The position numbers were made by a program, and so were the translations under genes. From positions 372,001-436,000 of the forward strand of contig JAUIGU010000001.1 in assembly GCA_030432595.1 (NCBI GenBank): DNA of 64,000 nucleotides, given 5' to 3'. Source of the DNA: Phycisphaerae bacterium (GTDB lineage: Bacteria > Planctomycetota > Phycisphaerae > Phycisphaerales > Phycisphaeraceae). The notes under the pieces were generated by a model. That model was not told the origin of the DNA and searched no databases. It worked only from the letters and a program-made list of their open reading frames with translations. Positions 8,681 through 16,681 of the stretch are shown here, piece by piece (position 1 is the first letter of the stretch; each line of letters opens with the position of its first letter).

Positions 8681-9703
8681 ATGAAACACCTCATCTCTGC
8701 CCTGCTGCTGACCGTCATGACCCACGCCACCCTCGCCGACCAAGCCGGTTACCTGTTCGTGACGTTCAAGGGCGAAGAAACGCCGATGACCGAGCAGGTC
8801 TACTTCGCGCTCAGCAAAGACGGCCGGACGTGGCAAGCGCTCAACCAGGGCGAGCCCGTGCTGGTCAGCGACCTGGGCGAGAAAGGCGTGCGGGACCCGT
8901 TCATCATCCGCGCCCCCGAGGGCGACCGGTTCTTCATCATCGCGACCGACCTGTCGATCCACCTGACCCGCCACGACTGGGGCCGGGCCGTGACGCGCGG
9001 CAGCCAGTCCATCGTCGTCTGGGAGTCGACCGACCTGGTGAACTGGTCCGCGCCGCGCCTCGTCCAGGTTGCGCCCGACGACGCCGGCTGCACGTGGGCG
9101 CCCGAAGTCGTCTACGACGAACAGAACGGCGACTACATGGTCTTCTGGGCCTCCACCACCGGCCGCGACGACTTTGCCAAGCACCGCATCTGGGCCGCCC
9201 GCACCACCGACTTCACCACCTTCGGCGAGCCCTTCGTCTACATCGAAAAACCCAACACCGTCATCGATACCACCATCGTCCGCGAGGGCGACACCTACGT
9301 CCGCTTCACCAAGGACGAACGCAACAAAGACATCACCATGGAGACCGCCCCCGCGCTCGACGGCCCGTGGGAAGACGTCGACAACTTTTCGCTCGCGGGC
9401 ATGCAGGGCTACGAGGGCCCCGAGTGCTACGTCATCGAGCCCGCCACCGACGAAAAGCCCGCGGCGTGGTGCCTCATTCTCGACCACTACGCGCAGGGCC
9501 GCGGGTACCAGCCGTACGTCACCGAGAACCTCACCGGGGGACAGTTCGAGGAAGGGGCCGGCTTCCGGTTCCCGTTCCGCTTCCGCCACGGGTCGGTGCT
9601 GCCGCTGACCAAGGACGAGTTCGACCGGCTGCGTCGGGAGAAGGTCACCGCCGGCCAAGCCGAAGCCGCCCCCGCGGCGCCCCGCGCCCGGATTGAGCGG
9701 TAA
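8681..9703 (+). CDS. Secreted glycoside hydrolase family 43-like enzyme
   Basis: 340 residues. A short signal peptide (MKHLISALLLTVMTHATLA) precedes a five-bladed beta-propeller-type domain as in GH43 arabinanases and xylosidases: blade-like strings include GYLFVTFKGE, VRDPFIIRAPEGDRFFIIATD, WAPEVVYDEQNGDYMVFWAS, TVIDTTIVREGDTYVRFTKDE and EGPECYVI. GH43 uses three carboxylates; likely candidates are the Asp in VRDPF, the Asp of VIDTT and the Glu in YEGPE, by analogy and not proven. It would hydrolyse alpha-L-arabinosyl or beta-D-xylosyl linkages outside the cytoplasm. A homologous catalytic part occurs in the fused protein at 40251-43013. The substrate is uncertain. Confidence 0.82.
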   Translation: MKHLISALLLTVMTHATLADQAGYLFVTFKGEETPMTEQVYFALSKDGRTWQALNQGEPVLVSDLGEKGVRDPFIIRAPEGDRFFIIATDLSIHLTRHDWGRAVTRGSQSIVVWESTDLVNWSAPRLVQVAPDDAGCTWAPEVVYDEQNGDYMVFWASTTGRDDFAKHRIWAARTTDFTTFGEPFVYIEKPNTVIDTTIVREGDTYVRFTKDERNKDITMETAPALDGPWEDVDNFSLAGMQGYEGPECYVIEPATDEKPAAWCLILDHYAQGRGYQPYVTENLTGGQFEEGAGFRFPFRFRHGSVLPLTKDEFDRLRREKVTAGQAEAAPAAPRARIER

Positions 9704-9712
9704 AGATCGCGT

Positions 9713-9718
9713 TACACT
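9713..9718 (+). promoter_or_regulatory. Probable -10 box (TACACT) upstream of purA
   Basis: TACACTCC matches the box seen before hisD and the GATase gene. Here the first in-frame ATG is about 70 bases further on, so purA would have a real leader, or the true start lies further upstream. Confidence 0.35.
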
Positions 9719-9788
9719 CCGGGTTGCCCCTGCGCCCCGCGGCCGCGGTGCGTCCCCCCGACCCGGATTCCCCGTACGCGACCGACCG

Positions 9789-11159
9789 ATGCCCGACACC
9801 CTGCCCGACGCCCAAGCCCCCGCCGGCCTGCCCACCCTCAAGCCCGGACACGCCGCCATCGTCGGCCTGCAGTGGGGCGACGAGGGCAAAGGCAAGGTCG
9901 TTGACCTCATGACCGCGCAGTTCGACGTCGTCGCCCGATACAACGGCGGCGCCAACGCCGGGCACTCCGTCGAGGTCGGCAACAAACGCTACGCCCTGCA
10001 CCTCATCCCCTCGGGCATCCTCCACGAGAGCAAGCTCAACGTCCTGGGCAACGGCGTCGTCGTCGACCCCGAGCAGGTCGTCAAAGAGATCACCGGCCTC
10101 CGCGACCAGGGCCTCAAGCTCGCTGAAAACTTCCTCATCTCCGACCGCGCCCACGTGGTCATGCCCTACCACAAGGCGCAGGATCAGCTGCAGGAGGCGG
10201 CCTACGTCATGCCCAACGCGATGGACCAGACCGTCGAGGGCATCGGCACGACCGGCCGCGGCATCGGGCCCTGCTACGCCGACAAGGCGCTGCGCTCCAC
10301 CGCCGTCCGCATGACGGATTTGCTCGACCTCGATGCGCTGGCACACCAACTCCACCGCATCGTCCCGATCAAGAACACGACCCTCAAAGCGCTGGCCGAC
10401 TACACCGGCGAGGCGTTCGAGCCATTCAAGGTCGATGCGCTGCTCGACTGGCTGCGCCCGCTGGTCGAGGTGCTCCGGCCGCACATCGCGGACACCGCGC
10501 CGCTGCTGCACAAGCGCATTGCTTCGGGGCAGCGCATCCTCTTCGAAGGCGCAAACGCCACGCTGCTCGACATCGACCACGGCACGTACCCGTACGTCAC
10601 CTCCAGCAACTGCTCGTCGCTGGGCGTCCACCCCGGCACGGGCGTCGCCGGCCACCACGTGCCCAACGTGCTCGGCATCGTCAAGGCCTACCAGACCCGC
10701 GTCGGCGGCGGGCCCATGCCCACCGAACTGCACGACGAAACCGGCGAGCGCATCCGCGAGGCCGGCCGCGAATACGGCACCACCACCGGCCGGCCCCGCC
10801 GCTGCGGCTGGCTCGACCTCGTCGCCCTGCGCTACACCGCGCAGATCTCCGGCGCGACCGGCATCGCGCTCATGCTGCTCGACGTGCTCGCCGGCTTCGA
10901 AGAGCTCAAGGTCTGCACCGCCTACCGCATCGACGGCCGGACCACCGACCGCTTCCCCGCCGATGCCAAACAACTCGAAGCCGCCGAGCCGGTCTACGAG
11001 ACCGTCCCCGGGTTTACCGAACCCGTCGATGATTGCCGGCGTTTCGATGACCTGCCCGACAACGCCAAGGCCTACCTCGCCGTCATCGAGAAAACCATCG
11101 GCGTCCCGGTCGTGCTCGTCTCCGTCGGCCCGCGCCGCGACCAGACGATCGTGCGGTAA
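9789..11159 (+). CDS. purA: Adenylosuccinate synthetase
   Basis: 456 residues from ATG 9789. It joins IMP and aspartate using GTP, the first committed step to AMP, in the cytoplasm. Motifs: QWGDEGKGKVVDLM (GTP-binding loop), RYNGGANAGHSV, GIGTTGRGIGPCYADK, FEGANATLLDIDHGTYPYVT, and TRVGGGPMPTEL near the C-terminal third, followed by TTGRPRRCGWLD. An N-terminal tail of about 20 residues (PDTLPDAQAPAGLPTLKPG) precedes the usual start of the family. The frame is open upstream to 9693, but those residues do not resemble PurA. A tandem repeat begins directly after the stop codon. Confidence 0.96.
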   Translation: MPDTLPDAQAPAGLPTLKPGHAAIVGLQWGDEGKGKVVDLMTAQFDVVARYNGGANAGHSVEVGNKRYALHLIPSGILHESKLNVLGNGVVVDPEQVVKEITGLRDQGLKLAENFLISDRAHVVMPYHKAQDQLQEAAYVMPNAMDQTVEGIGTTGRGIGPCYADKALRSTAVRMTDLLDLDALAHQLHRIVPIKNTTLKALADYTGEAFEPFKVDALLDWLRPLVEVLRPHIADTAPLLHKRIASGQRILFEGANATLLDIDHGTYPYVTSSNCSSLGVHPGTGVAGHHVPNVLGIVKAYQTRVGGGPMPTELHDETGERIREAGREYGTTTGRPRRCGWLDLVALRYTAQISGATGIALMLLDVLAGFEELKVCTAYRIDGRTTDRFPADAKQLEAAEPVYETVPGFTEPVDDCRRFDDLPDNAKAYLAVIEKTIGVPVVLVSVGPRRDQTIVR

Positions 11160-11160
11160 A

Positions 11161-11236
11161 TTTCAGATTGCAGATTTCAGATTGCAGAGGTGAAGACAAT
11201 GCAACGGAGTTTGCCCCATGGCCAAATCTGAAATCT
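11161..11236 (+). repeat. Tandem TTTCAGATTGCAGA repeat with inverted partner, purA-uppS gap
   Basis: Two exact adjacent copies of a 14-base unit (11161-11174 and 11175-11188) begin one base after the purA stop codon. A 12-base stretch inside them (11172-11183, AGATTTCAGATT) is the reverse complement of 11225-11236, so the gap can fold into a hairpin with a 41-base loop. It fills most of the 94-base gap and reaches to within 18 bases of the uppS start. Confidence 0.85.
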
Positions 11237-11253
11237 CAAATACTCATTGTGAA

Positions 11254-11955
11254 ATGGCGTTGCCCCGCCACGTGGCGATCATCATGGACGGCAACGGGCG
11301 CTGGGCGACCGCCCGCGGGCTGCCGCGCAGCGAAGGCCACACCGCCGGCACCGAGGCCGTCCGCGCGATCGTCACCCGCTGCGCCGAGTTGCACCTCGAC
11401 GCGCTGACGCTCTACTCGTTCTCCACCGAGAACTGGGCACGCTCGCATGAAGAGGTCTCGCACCTCATGCGGCTCTGCGTCCACTACCTCGCCGCCGAAC
11501 GTGACCTGTTCATGGAGAACAACATCGCCTTCCGCGCCATCGGCCGTCGCGAGGGCCTGCCCGCCGACGTGTTGCGCGAGGTCGACGAAACCACCCGGCT
11601 GACCCAGAACAACACCGGCATGACCCTGTGCATCGCGCTCAACTACGGCAGCCGCAGCGAGATCACCGACGCCGTCCGCAAACTCGCACAGCGCGTCGCC
11701 GCCGGCGAAGTCAACCCGCAAGACATCGACGAGTCGCACATTGAAGCCGGCCTCTACACCGCCGGCCTGCCCGATCCCGACCTGCTCATCCGCACCGCCG
11801 GCGAGATGCGCCTCTCCAACTACCTGCTCTGGCAGCTCAGCTACGCGGAGCTGTACGTCACCGACGTGTGCTGGCCTGACTTCGACGCCGAGCAGTTGCA
11901 ACACGCGCTCGACGCTTACACCCGGCGCACACGCAAGTACGGCGGCGTGGTCTGA
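11254..11955 (+). CDS. uppS: Isoprenyl (undecaprenyl) diphosphate synthase
   Basis: 233 residues from ATG 11254. A cis-prenyltransferase: it condenses isopentenyl units into the lipid carrier used for cell-surface glycan export. Signature HVAIIMDGNGRWATARGL contains the catalytic Asp and Trp, with RSEGHTAG, LTLYSFSTENWAR, ALNYGSRSEI and DLLIRTAGEMRLSNYLLWQ following. The frame also contains an upstream ATG at 11218, but its 12 extra residues are encoded partly by the preceding inverted repeat, so the later start is preferred. Its product would serve the rhamnose-polysaccharide genes nearby, among other pathways. Confidence 0.94.
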   Translation: MALPRHVAIIMDGNGRWATARGLPRSEGHTAGTEAVRAIVTRCAELHLDALTLYSFSTENWARSHEEVSHLMRLCVHYLAAERDLFMENNIAFRAIGRREGLPADVLREVDETTRLTQNNTGMTLCIALNYGSRSEITDAVRKLAQRVAAGEVNPQDIDESHIEAGLYTAGLPDPDLLIRTAGEMRLSNYLLWQLSYAELYVTDVCWPDFDAEQLQHALDAYTRRTRKYGGVV

Positions 11956-11958
11956 GCC

Positions 11959-14418
11959 TCACCGCCAAACACCGGACCGACGCGGGTGCCACGGACGCTT
12001 GCGTCCGTGCCCACACGACCCAACCCTCAACCCTTCGCCCGAATCCGACCCGCCGGTTCGGCTGCGCCACGCCTGACGCCCTTTCACCCACGCCCACAAC
12101 ACCACGCCCCCGACCGCTTCACCCCAGGTGAACACCCGCCCCGGCAACACCGGCACGTCCGCCAGCCGCGACGCATCGTCGAGCCAGCGATCCTTCGGTA
12201 TGGCCTCCGACTCCTGCAATGCACCGCCTCTGGGCATCTCCACCCCGTCCGTCGATCGCTCCGCGACCTCTTCACCCGCGTTGTCGTGGTGCGCTTCGAC
12301 CGCACGGCGCCAATCGACCCCAGCGTCTCGAACCTGCTCCGCCTCCACCGCCGCGGCCGCCCTTGATCGCGACGCATCTTCAACCTCATTGACCGCCAAC
12401 CACACGCCGCCCGGCCAGGCGACCAGCGTGCGCTCGACGCCGTAACCCACCGGGCCCGCCGCCTCGGAAGACGCCGCCGCGCCCGCTAGGCGTTGCCGGG
12501 CCGAAAGCCCGCGGTCCGGTACACCGCTCCACGCAATCGCCGATGCTTCCAGACCAGGCAACGTCGACGCGGGCGCGCCCACAAGCCTGATCACCACGTC
12601 GGTTTCCACCGAATCCGTCAACGCCCCGCCGCCACCGCTGGCCCCCAGATCATCGATGGTCACGGTCACGCGGATGCCCGTGAGGTCGCCGTCGGCGGTC
12701 ACCCGCACGTTGCCCAGCGCCTGCGCGAGTTGGGTCAGCGTCCCTTGGAGCGCGACCGTTGCGTCCGCGTCGCCGTCACCCACCAACCATGTCACCCCGG
12801 ATGCCGACGGCAACGACACGAACCCGCCGTCCACGCTCACGGTCACCCGAAGGCCCGCGCCGCCCGCATCGACATCGCCCAAGCTGTAAATGATCACCGC
12901 GGGATCGTCCGCCCCGATGCCGAGCATCCCGACAAAGCTCAGCGTCGGTGCATCGTTGACCGGATCGACCGTGATCGTCGCCACGGCCGTGTCGCTGTTG
13001 CCGTGGATGTCGGTGACGCGGTACGTGAACGCGTCGCTCCCGAAGAAGTTCGCCGTGGGCGTGTAGGTGAACCCGCCCGCCGCGTCGAAGTCCAAAACGC
13101 CCGACGCCGGCCCGGCCACCAGCGCGAACGACACCGCGTCGCCGTCCACCTCCACGTCGTTCCCCGCCACCGAGCCGACCAGCGCCGCGTCTTCGTCCAC
13201 CGTGAACACGTCCCCCACCGCGACGGGCGCATCGTCCACCGCGTTCACCGTGATCGTCACCGTGGCCGGTATTGCCGCACCCTCGAGGTCCACCGCCTGA
13301 TAGGTGAACGTGTCCGTCCCGAAAAAGTCCGCGTCGGGCGTGTAGGTGAAGCCGCCATCGGCATTCAGCACCAGGCTCCCGTCGCTCGGCCCCGACACCA
13401 GCACCGCCGACAACGGTCCCAACTCCGGGTCGCTGTCGTTGGCCAGCACCCCCGCCAGCGCCGCAACGTTCAGCACCCCGTCTTCACCCACGCCGTACGC
13501 ATCGTTCCCCGCCGCCGGCGAAGTGTTGGTGCCCAGGTTGATCAGCCCCGTGCTCCACGCGAGGTACCCGATGTTCTCCGTGGTGTGTGAAGTGTCCGTG
13601 TCGCCGGCCTGCTCTTCCTGCACCCGCACATCGAAGCCCGAGGCCCCGGGGTTCAGCACGTGCGTCGCCGCCGGGTCGCCGCCGTCCAGGCTCTGCATCC
13701 CCGCCAGCACCACCGGCGTGCCCGCGAACGCCTGCGTCAAGCCCTGCGCCACCGCCACATGCGTCACCAAGTCCCCCGTGTCGCCCGCCTCGAACAAACG
13801 CTCCCCCGTGAACCCCAGCGCCGCGTCGATCGACACCCAGCCGACCGTCTCCGCCACGTGCGGCCCCTTCGTCGGCTCCTGCTCCATCAACTCGACCGTG
13901 AACCCGCCCGCCGTCACGCTGTTGTTCCGCGTCACCACCGCCTCGTCCTCGTTCACGCTGCTCACCTGCGTAAATACCACCGGCGTCGCGCTGTGCGCCA
14001 CCGGCAGCGCCACCGCCGTCGTGCCGTCGTCCGCCGACGCGAAACCCGCTTGGATCAACGTGCCGTCGTCGAGCGTGTGCGTGCCCGCCTCGATCACGAG
14101 GTACCCGATGGTCTCCGTTCCGTGTGTGCCGTCGAGGTAGTCCCACTCGTCGATCTGCAACTCGAACGAGCCGGCCGTGATGTTGCGGACGCGCAGCGTG
14201 AAGGGGTCGGCGTCGTTCACGCTCTGCGCAGTCGCGATCACCACCGGGTTGACGTAGTCGCGGTGCAGTTCGACGGTCAGCCAACTCGTTGCGCCCGCCT
14301 GGCTGAACGTCACCGACCCCGCCTCGCCCAGCGGCGTGGCGGCAAACAGCACCCGCGGCTCGAGCACCTCGAACACCGGCGGCCCATCCAGCGGGTTGTG
14401 TCGGTCAGGCCAGGTCAT
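11959..14418 (-). CDS. LEPR-x-LF surface protein with three lectin-like repeats and cadherin-like domains
   Basis: 819 residues from ATG 14418. The N-terminus carries LEPRVLFAAT near residues 19-28, a motif typical of large planctomycete surface proteins. Three copies of a repeat of about 75-90 residues follow (about 35-280), each with PVV..., a Q-S-x-N/D segment and a final E-x-I/V-G-Y/W strand (ETIGYLVIE, ETVGWVSID, ENIGYLAWS). Then come two Big/cadherin-like repeats, recognisable from AGNDAYGVGEDGVL, GGFTYTPDADFFGTDTFTYQ and GGFTYTPTANFFGSDAFTYR, where Asp-rich loops would bind calcium. The tail has a hydrophobic stretch (VFTWGEAVGGVVLWAWVKG) followed by basic residues, possibly a membrane anchor. 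The last residues (GHGRKRPWHPRRSG) are encoded by a palindromic repeat at 11984-12012. An adhesin-type role is inference. Confidence 0.78.
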   Translation of the reverse strand: MTWPDRHNPLDGPPVFEVLEPRVLFAATPLGEAGSVTFSQAGATSWLTVELHRDYVNPVVIATAQSVNDADPFTLRVRNITAGSFELQIDEWDYLDGTHGTETIGYLVIEAGTHTLDDGTLIQAGFASADDGTTAVALPVAHSATPVVFTQVSSVNEDEAVVTRNNSVTAGGFTVELMEQEPTKGPHVAETVGWVSIDAALGFTGERLFEAGDTGDLVTHVAVAQGLTQAFAGTPVVLAGMQSLDGGDPAATHVLNPGASGFDVRVQEEQAGDTDTSHTTENIGYLAWSTGLINLGTNTSPAAGNDAYGVGEDGVLNVAALAGVLANDSDPELGPLSAVLVSGPSDGSLVLNADGGFTYTPDADFFGTDTFTYQAVDLEGAAIPATVTITVNAVDDAPVAVGDVFTVDEDAALVGSVAGNDVEVDGDAVSFALVAGPASGVLDFDAAGGFTYTPTANFFGSDAFTYRVTDIHGNSDTAVATITVDPVNDAPTLSFVGMLGIGADDPAVIIYSLGDVDAGGAGLRVTVSVDGGFVSLPSASGVTWLVGDGDADATVALQGTLTQLAQALGNVRVTADGDLTGIRVTVTIDDLGASGGGGALTDSVETDVVIRLVGAPASTLPGLEASAIAWSGVPDRGLSARQRLAGAAASSEAAGPVGYGVERTLVAWPGGVWLAVNEVEDASRSRAAAAVEAEQVRDAGVDWRRAVEAHHDNAGEEVAERSTDGVEMPRGGALQESEAIPKDRWLDDASRLADVPVLPGRVFTWGEAVGGVVLWAWVKGRQAWRSRTGGSDSGEGLRVGSCGHGRKRPWHPRRSGVWR
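11984..12012 (+). repeat. Palindromic repeat family 1, copy A
   Basis: GGGTGCCACGGACGCTTGCG followed by TCCGTGCCC. The head GGGTGCCACGG is shared with copies B, C1 and D1; the 9-bp stem is perfect. The copy lies inside the 3' end of the minus-strand LEPR gene and encodes part of its C-terminus. Confidence 0.85.
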
Positions 14419-14681
14419 CGTGCGGCATTCGACGAACACGGAAGCCGGGGACGCGCCCCAGACCCCCATGAACCGTCGGGCTTGCGACCCGCCTCCGCAT
14501 GACACTTCGACCACCCGCCGCTCCGCCTTCAAGCCCGGGCCCGCAACGCCCGCAAACACCGCCCCCGCCGACCGAACCGCCCGCAACCATTCGCCATCCC
14601 CCCGGCCCCGCCGATCTTCTCGGACCCGCACGCCCCACGCCGAACCTCCACGCCCGCCCCGTCCGACCCCGCCCGACCCCG

Positions 14682-14687
14682 TAAACT
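14682..14687 (+). promoter_or_regulatory. Probable -10 box (TAAACT) of leaderless hisI
   Basis: TAAACT ends 6 bases before ATG 14694, as at dprA and other genes in this window. Confidence 0.5.
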
Positions 14688-14693
14688 CACCGC

Positions 14694-15200
14694 ATGCCCA
14701 GCGACCCCGCCACCACCCCTGACACGCTCTTCGCCCCGCGCGAACAGCTCGCCGACAAGGCCGCCCTCGAGACCGGCCCCGACTTCTCGCCCAAGTTCGA
14801 CGAGCACGGCCTCATCCCCTGCATCACCCAGCACGCCGACACCGGCGAGGTCCTCATGTTCGCCTTCATGAACGACCACGCGCTGGCCAAAACCATCGAG
14901 ACCGGCAAGGTCCACTACTGGTCCCGCTCCCGCAACAAACTCTGGCTAAAAGGCGAGAGCTCGGGCATGACCCAGACCGTCGTGCAACTGCTCACCGACT
15001 GCGACCAGGACGCGCTCGTCGCCCGCGTGCAACTCGGCAAATCCACTTCCGGCGGCGGCGTGCAGGCGTCTTGCCACGTCGGCTACCGCAACTGTTTTTA
15101 CCGGGCGATCCCGACGGGGCAACTTCCCGACGATGGGCCGGTGCAGATGAAAACCGTGGGCGAGAAGGTGTTCGACCCGGACGAGGTGTACGGCTCGTGA
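14694..15200 (+). CDS. hisI: Phosphoribosyl-AMP cyclohydrolase
   Basis: 168 residues. It opens the purine ring of PR-AMP, the third step of histidine synthesis, in the cytoplasm. Motifs: KFDEHGLIPCITQHADTGEV, MFAFMNDHALAKTIETG, HYWSRSRNKLWLKGESSG, then the metal-binding TDCDQDALVARV with Asp-x-Asp type residues and the cysteines in ASCHVGYRNCFYR. About 30 N-terminal residues and 25 C-terminal residues exceed the minimal enzyme. No PR-ATP pyrophosphohydrolase domain is fused. hisD lies 4 kb downstream, so the histidine genes are scattered. A -10-like box sits directly at the start. Confidence 0.93.
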   Translation: MPSDPATTPDTLFAPREQLADKAALETGPDFSPKFDEHGLIPCITQHADTGEVLMFAFMNDHALAKTIETGKVHYWSRSRNKLWLKGESSGMTQTVVQLLTDCDQDALVARVQLGKSTSGGGVQASCHVGYRNCFYRAIPTGQLPDDGPVQMKTVGEKVFDPDEVYGS

Positions 15201-15203
15201 TTC

Positions 15204-15334
15204 TTGAACAGGATTGCCAGGACAAACAGGATGACAAGCACCTGGAAATCTGAAAGCAAAACAAAATCGAATACCAGCAAGAATCCAAATAGCCCTCTGC
15301 TTCATCCTGTTCAATCCTGCCCATCCTGATTCAA
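15204..15334. repeat. Inverted AACAGGAT-type degenerate repeat, hisI-hemB gap
   Basis: The left arm (about 15204-15235) has three CAGGA units; the right arm (15301-15334) is its imperfect reverse complement, with ATCCTG units. The arms are about 32 bases each with a 65-base spacer. The element fills essentially the whole gap, starting 3 bases after the hisI stop and ending 1 base before the hemB ATG. Confidence 0.85.
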
Positions 15335-15335
15335 C

Positions 15336-16343
15336 ATGCCCCTCGACCTCCCGAACCGCCCCCGCCGCAACCGCCAGTCCGCCGCGATCCGTGACGCGGT
15401 AAGGGAGACATCGCTGCACGCCGGGCAGTTGATCTACCCGCTGTTTCTGCACACCGACGACGCCGACACGCCACTCGACGCGCTGCCCGGGCAGACGCGC
15501 TGGGGCGTCAAGGGCCTCGTCGAACACCTCCGGCACTGCCACGACGACCTCGGCCTCGACAAGTTCGTCCTGTTCCCCAAGATCGAATCGAACCTCAAGA
15601 GCCGCACCGGCGACGAGGCGTTCAACCCCGACGGACTCATCCCCCGGGCCATCCGACAGATCAAAAAGTCGCTTCCGGGGGTGTGCGTCATCACCGATGT
15701 CGCGCTTGACCCCTACAACCGCGACGGGCACGACGGCCTGGTCACCGACGCCGGCACGATCGACAACGACGCGACCGTGGAAGTGCTGTGCAAACAGGCG
15801 CTGTGCCACGCCGACGCCGGGGCCGACATCGTCGCGCCCTCCGACATGATGGACGGCCGGGTCGGCGCGATCCGCGCCGCGCTCGACGGGCAATCCCATA
15901 CCAATGTCTCGATCATGGCCTACACCGCCAAGTACGCCTCGGCGTTCTACGGCCCCTTCCGCGGCGCCCTCGACTCGGCACCCAAAACCGCGGGCAACGA
16001 CCGCAAGATCCCGTCCGACAAATCCACCTACCAGATGGACCCCGCCAACGTCCGCGAAGCGCTGCGCGAGACTTCACTGGACGAAGCCGAGGGCGCGGAC
16101 ATCGTCATGGTCAAGCCCGCCGGCCCGTACCTCGACGTCGTCCGCGCGGTGCGGGAACACACCACGCTGCCCGTCGCGGCGTACCAGGTCTCCGGCGAGT
16201 ACCTGATGCTCAAGGCCGCCGCGCAATCGGGTTGGCTCGACGAACGGGCGACCGTGATGGAGTCGTTGCTGGGCATCCGCCGCGCGGGCGCCGACATGAT
16301 CCTCACCTACTTCGCGCCGGAGGTGGCGTCGTGGCTGGCGTGA
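15336..16343 (+). CDS. hemB: Delta-aminolevulinic acid dehydratase (porphobilinogen synthase)
   Basis: 335 residues, normal for the family. It condenses two 5-aminolevulinate molecules to porphobilinogen in haem synthesis. Motifs: LIYPLFLH, VLFPKIE, CVITDVALDPYNRDGHDG, ADIVAPSDMMDGRVGAIR, the first active-site lysine in YTAKYASAFYGPFR, and the Schiff-base lysine in MVKPAGPYLDVV. Metal-ligand residues are not of the three-cysteine zinc type at the usual site (DVALDPYNRDGHDG), which suggests a Mg-dependent enzyme. The start codon lies immediately after a long inverted repeat. yidD overlaps its stop (GTGA). Confidence 0.95.
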   Translation: MPLDLPNRPRRNRQSAAIRDAVRETSLHAGQLIYPLFLHTDDADTPLDALPGQTRWGVKGLVEHLRHCHDDLGLDKFVLFPKIESNLKSRTGDEAFNPDGLIPRAIRQIKKSLPGVCVITDVALDPYNRDGHDGLVTDAGTIDNDATVEVLCKQALCHADAGADIVAPSDMMDGRVGAIRAALDGQSHTNVSIMAYTAKYASAFYGPFRGALDSAPKTAGNDRKIPSDKSTYQMDPANVREALRETSLDEAEGADIVMVKPAGPYLDVVRAVREHTTLPVAAYQVSGEYLMLKAAAQSGWLDERATVMESLLGIRRAGADMILTYFAPEVASWLA

Positions 16344-16681
16344 GCGCTCCCGTCCAAACCGAACCAGGCCACCGGTCGCTCACGCTCCCGGCTCCGTCAG
16401 ACCTTGCTCCTTCAGAGCCGGGAGCGTCAGCGACCGGTCAAACTTCACACATCATCGGCACGCTCAACCGCCCATTCGTCTGGCTCATCGTCGCCACCGT
16501 CTGGACCTACCGCGTCACGCTCGGCTGGTTGCTCGGCGGGCACTGCCGGTTCCAGCCGACCTGCTCGCAGTACATGCTCGACGCCGTCAAACAGCACGGC
16601 CCGTGGCGAGGAGGCTGGCGCGGCCTCAAACGCGTGCTGCGCTGCCACCCCTTCGGCGGCCACGGCTACGACCCGGCGTGA
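16340..16681 (+). CDS. yidD: Membrane protein insertion efficiency factor
   Basis: 113 residues with GTG 16340 overlapping the hemB stop; an in-frame GTG at 16331 is also possible. The conserved YidD core spans about residues 40-110: YRVTLGWLLGGHCRFQPTCSQYMLDAV, with its cysteine pair, then HGPWRGGWRGLKRVLRCHPFGGHGYDP. It is thought to help YidC/Sec place proteins in the inner membrane. The N-terminal 35 residues are unusual: they are coded by a 68-base inverted repeat and match no family feature. If translation really begins at an internal codon after the repeat, a leader of about 100 bases would hold the hairpin instead. Confidence 0.88.
   Translation: MSAPVQTEPGHRSLTLPAPSDLAPSEPGASATGQTSHIIGTLNRPFVWLIVATVWTYRVTLGWLLGGHCRFQPTCSQYMLDAVKQHGPWRGGWRGLKRVLRCHPFGGHGYDPA
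16371..16438. repeat. 24-bp inverted repeat inside the yidD 5' region
   Basis: Arms 16371-16394 and 16415-16438 are reverse complements with a single mismatch, around a 20-base loop. Each arm contains CGCTCCCGGCTC or its complement. The element is unlike normal coding sequence and lies between the yidD start codon and the conserved domain. Confidence 0.88.

Noticed and set aside
6575-9985. Very long minus-strand open frame (over 1100 codons) opposite rfbB, the MATE gene and the GH43-like gene
   Set aside because: It is antisense to well supported genes and has the Arg/Gly/Asp/Glu-rich low-complexity look of frame shadows in GC-rich DNA.
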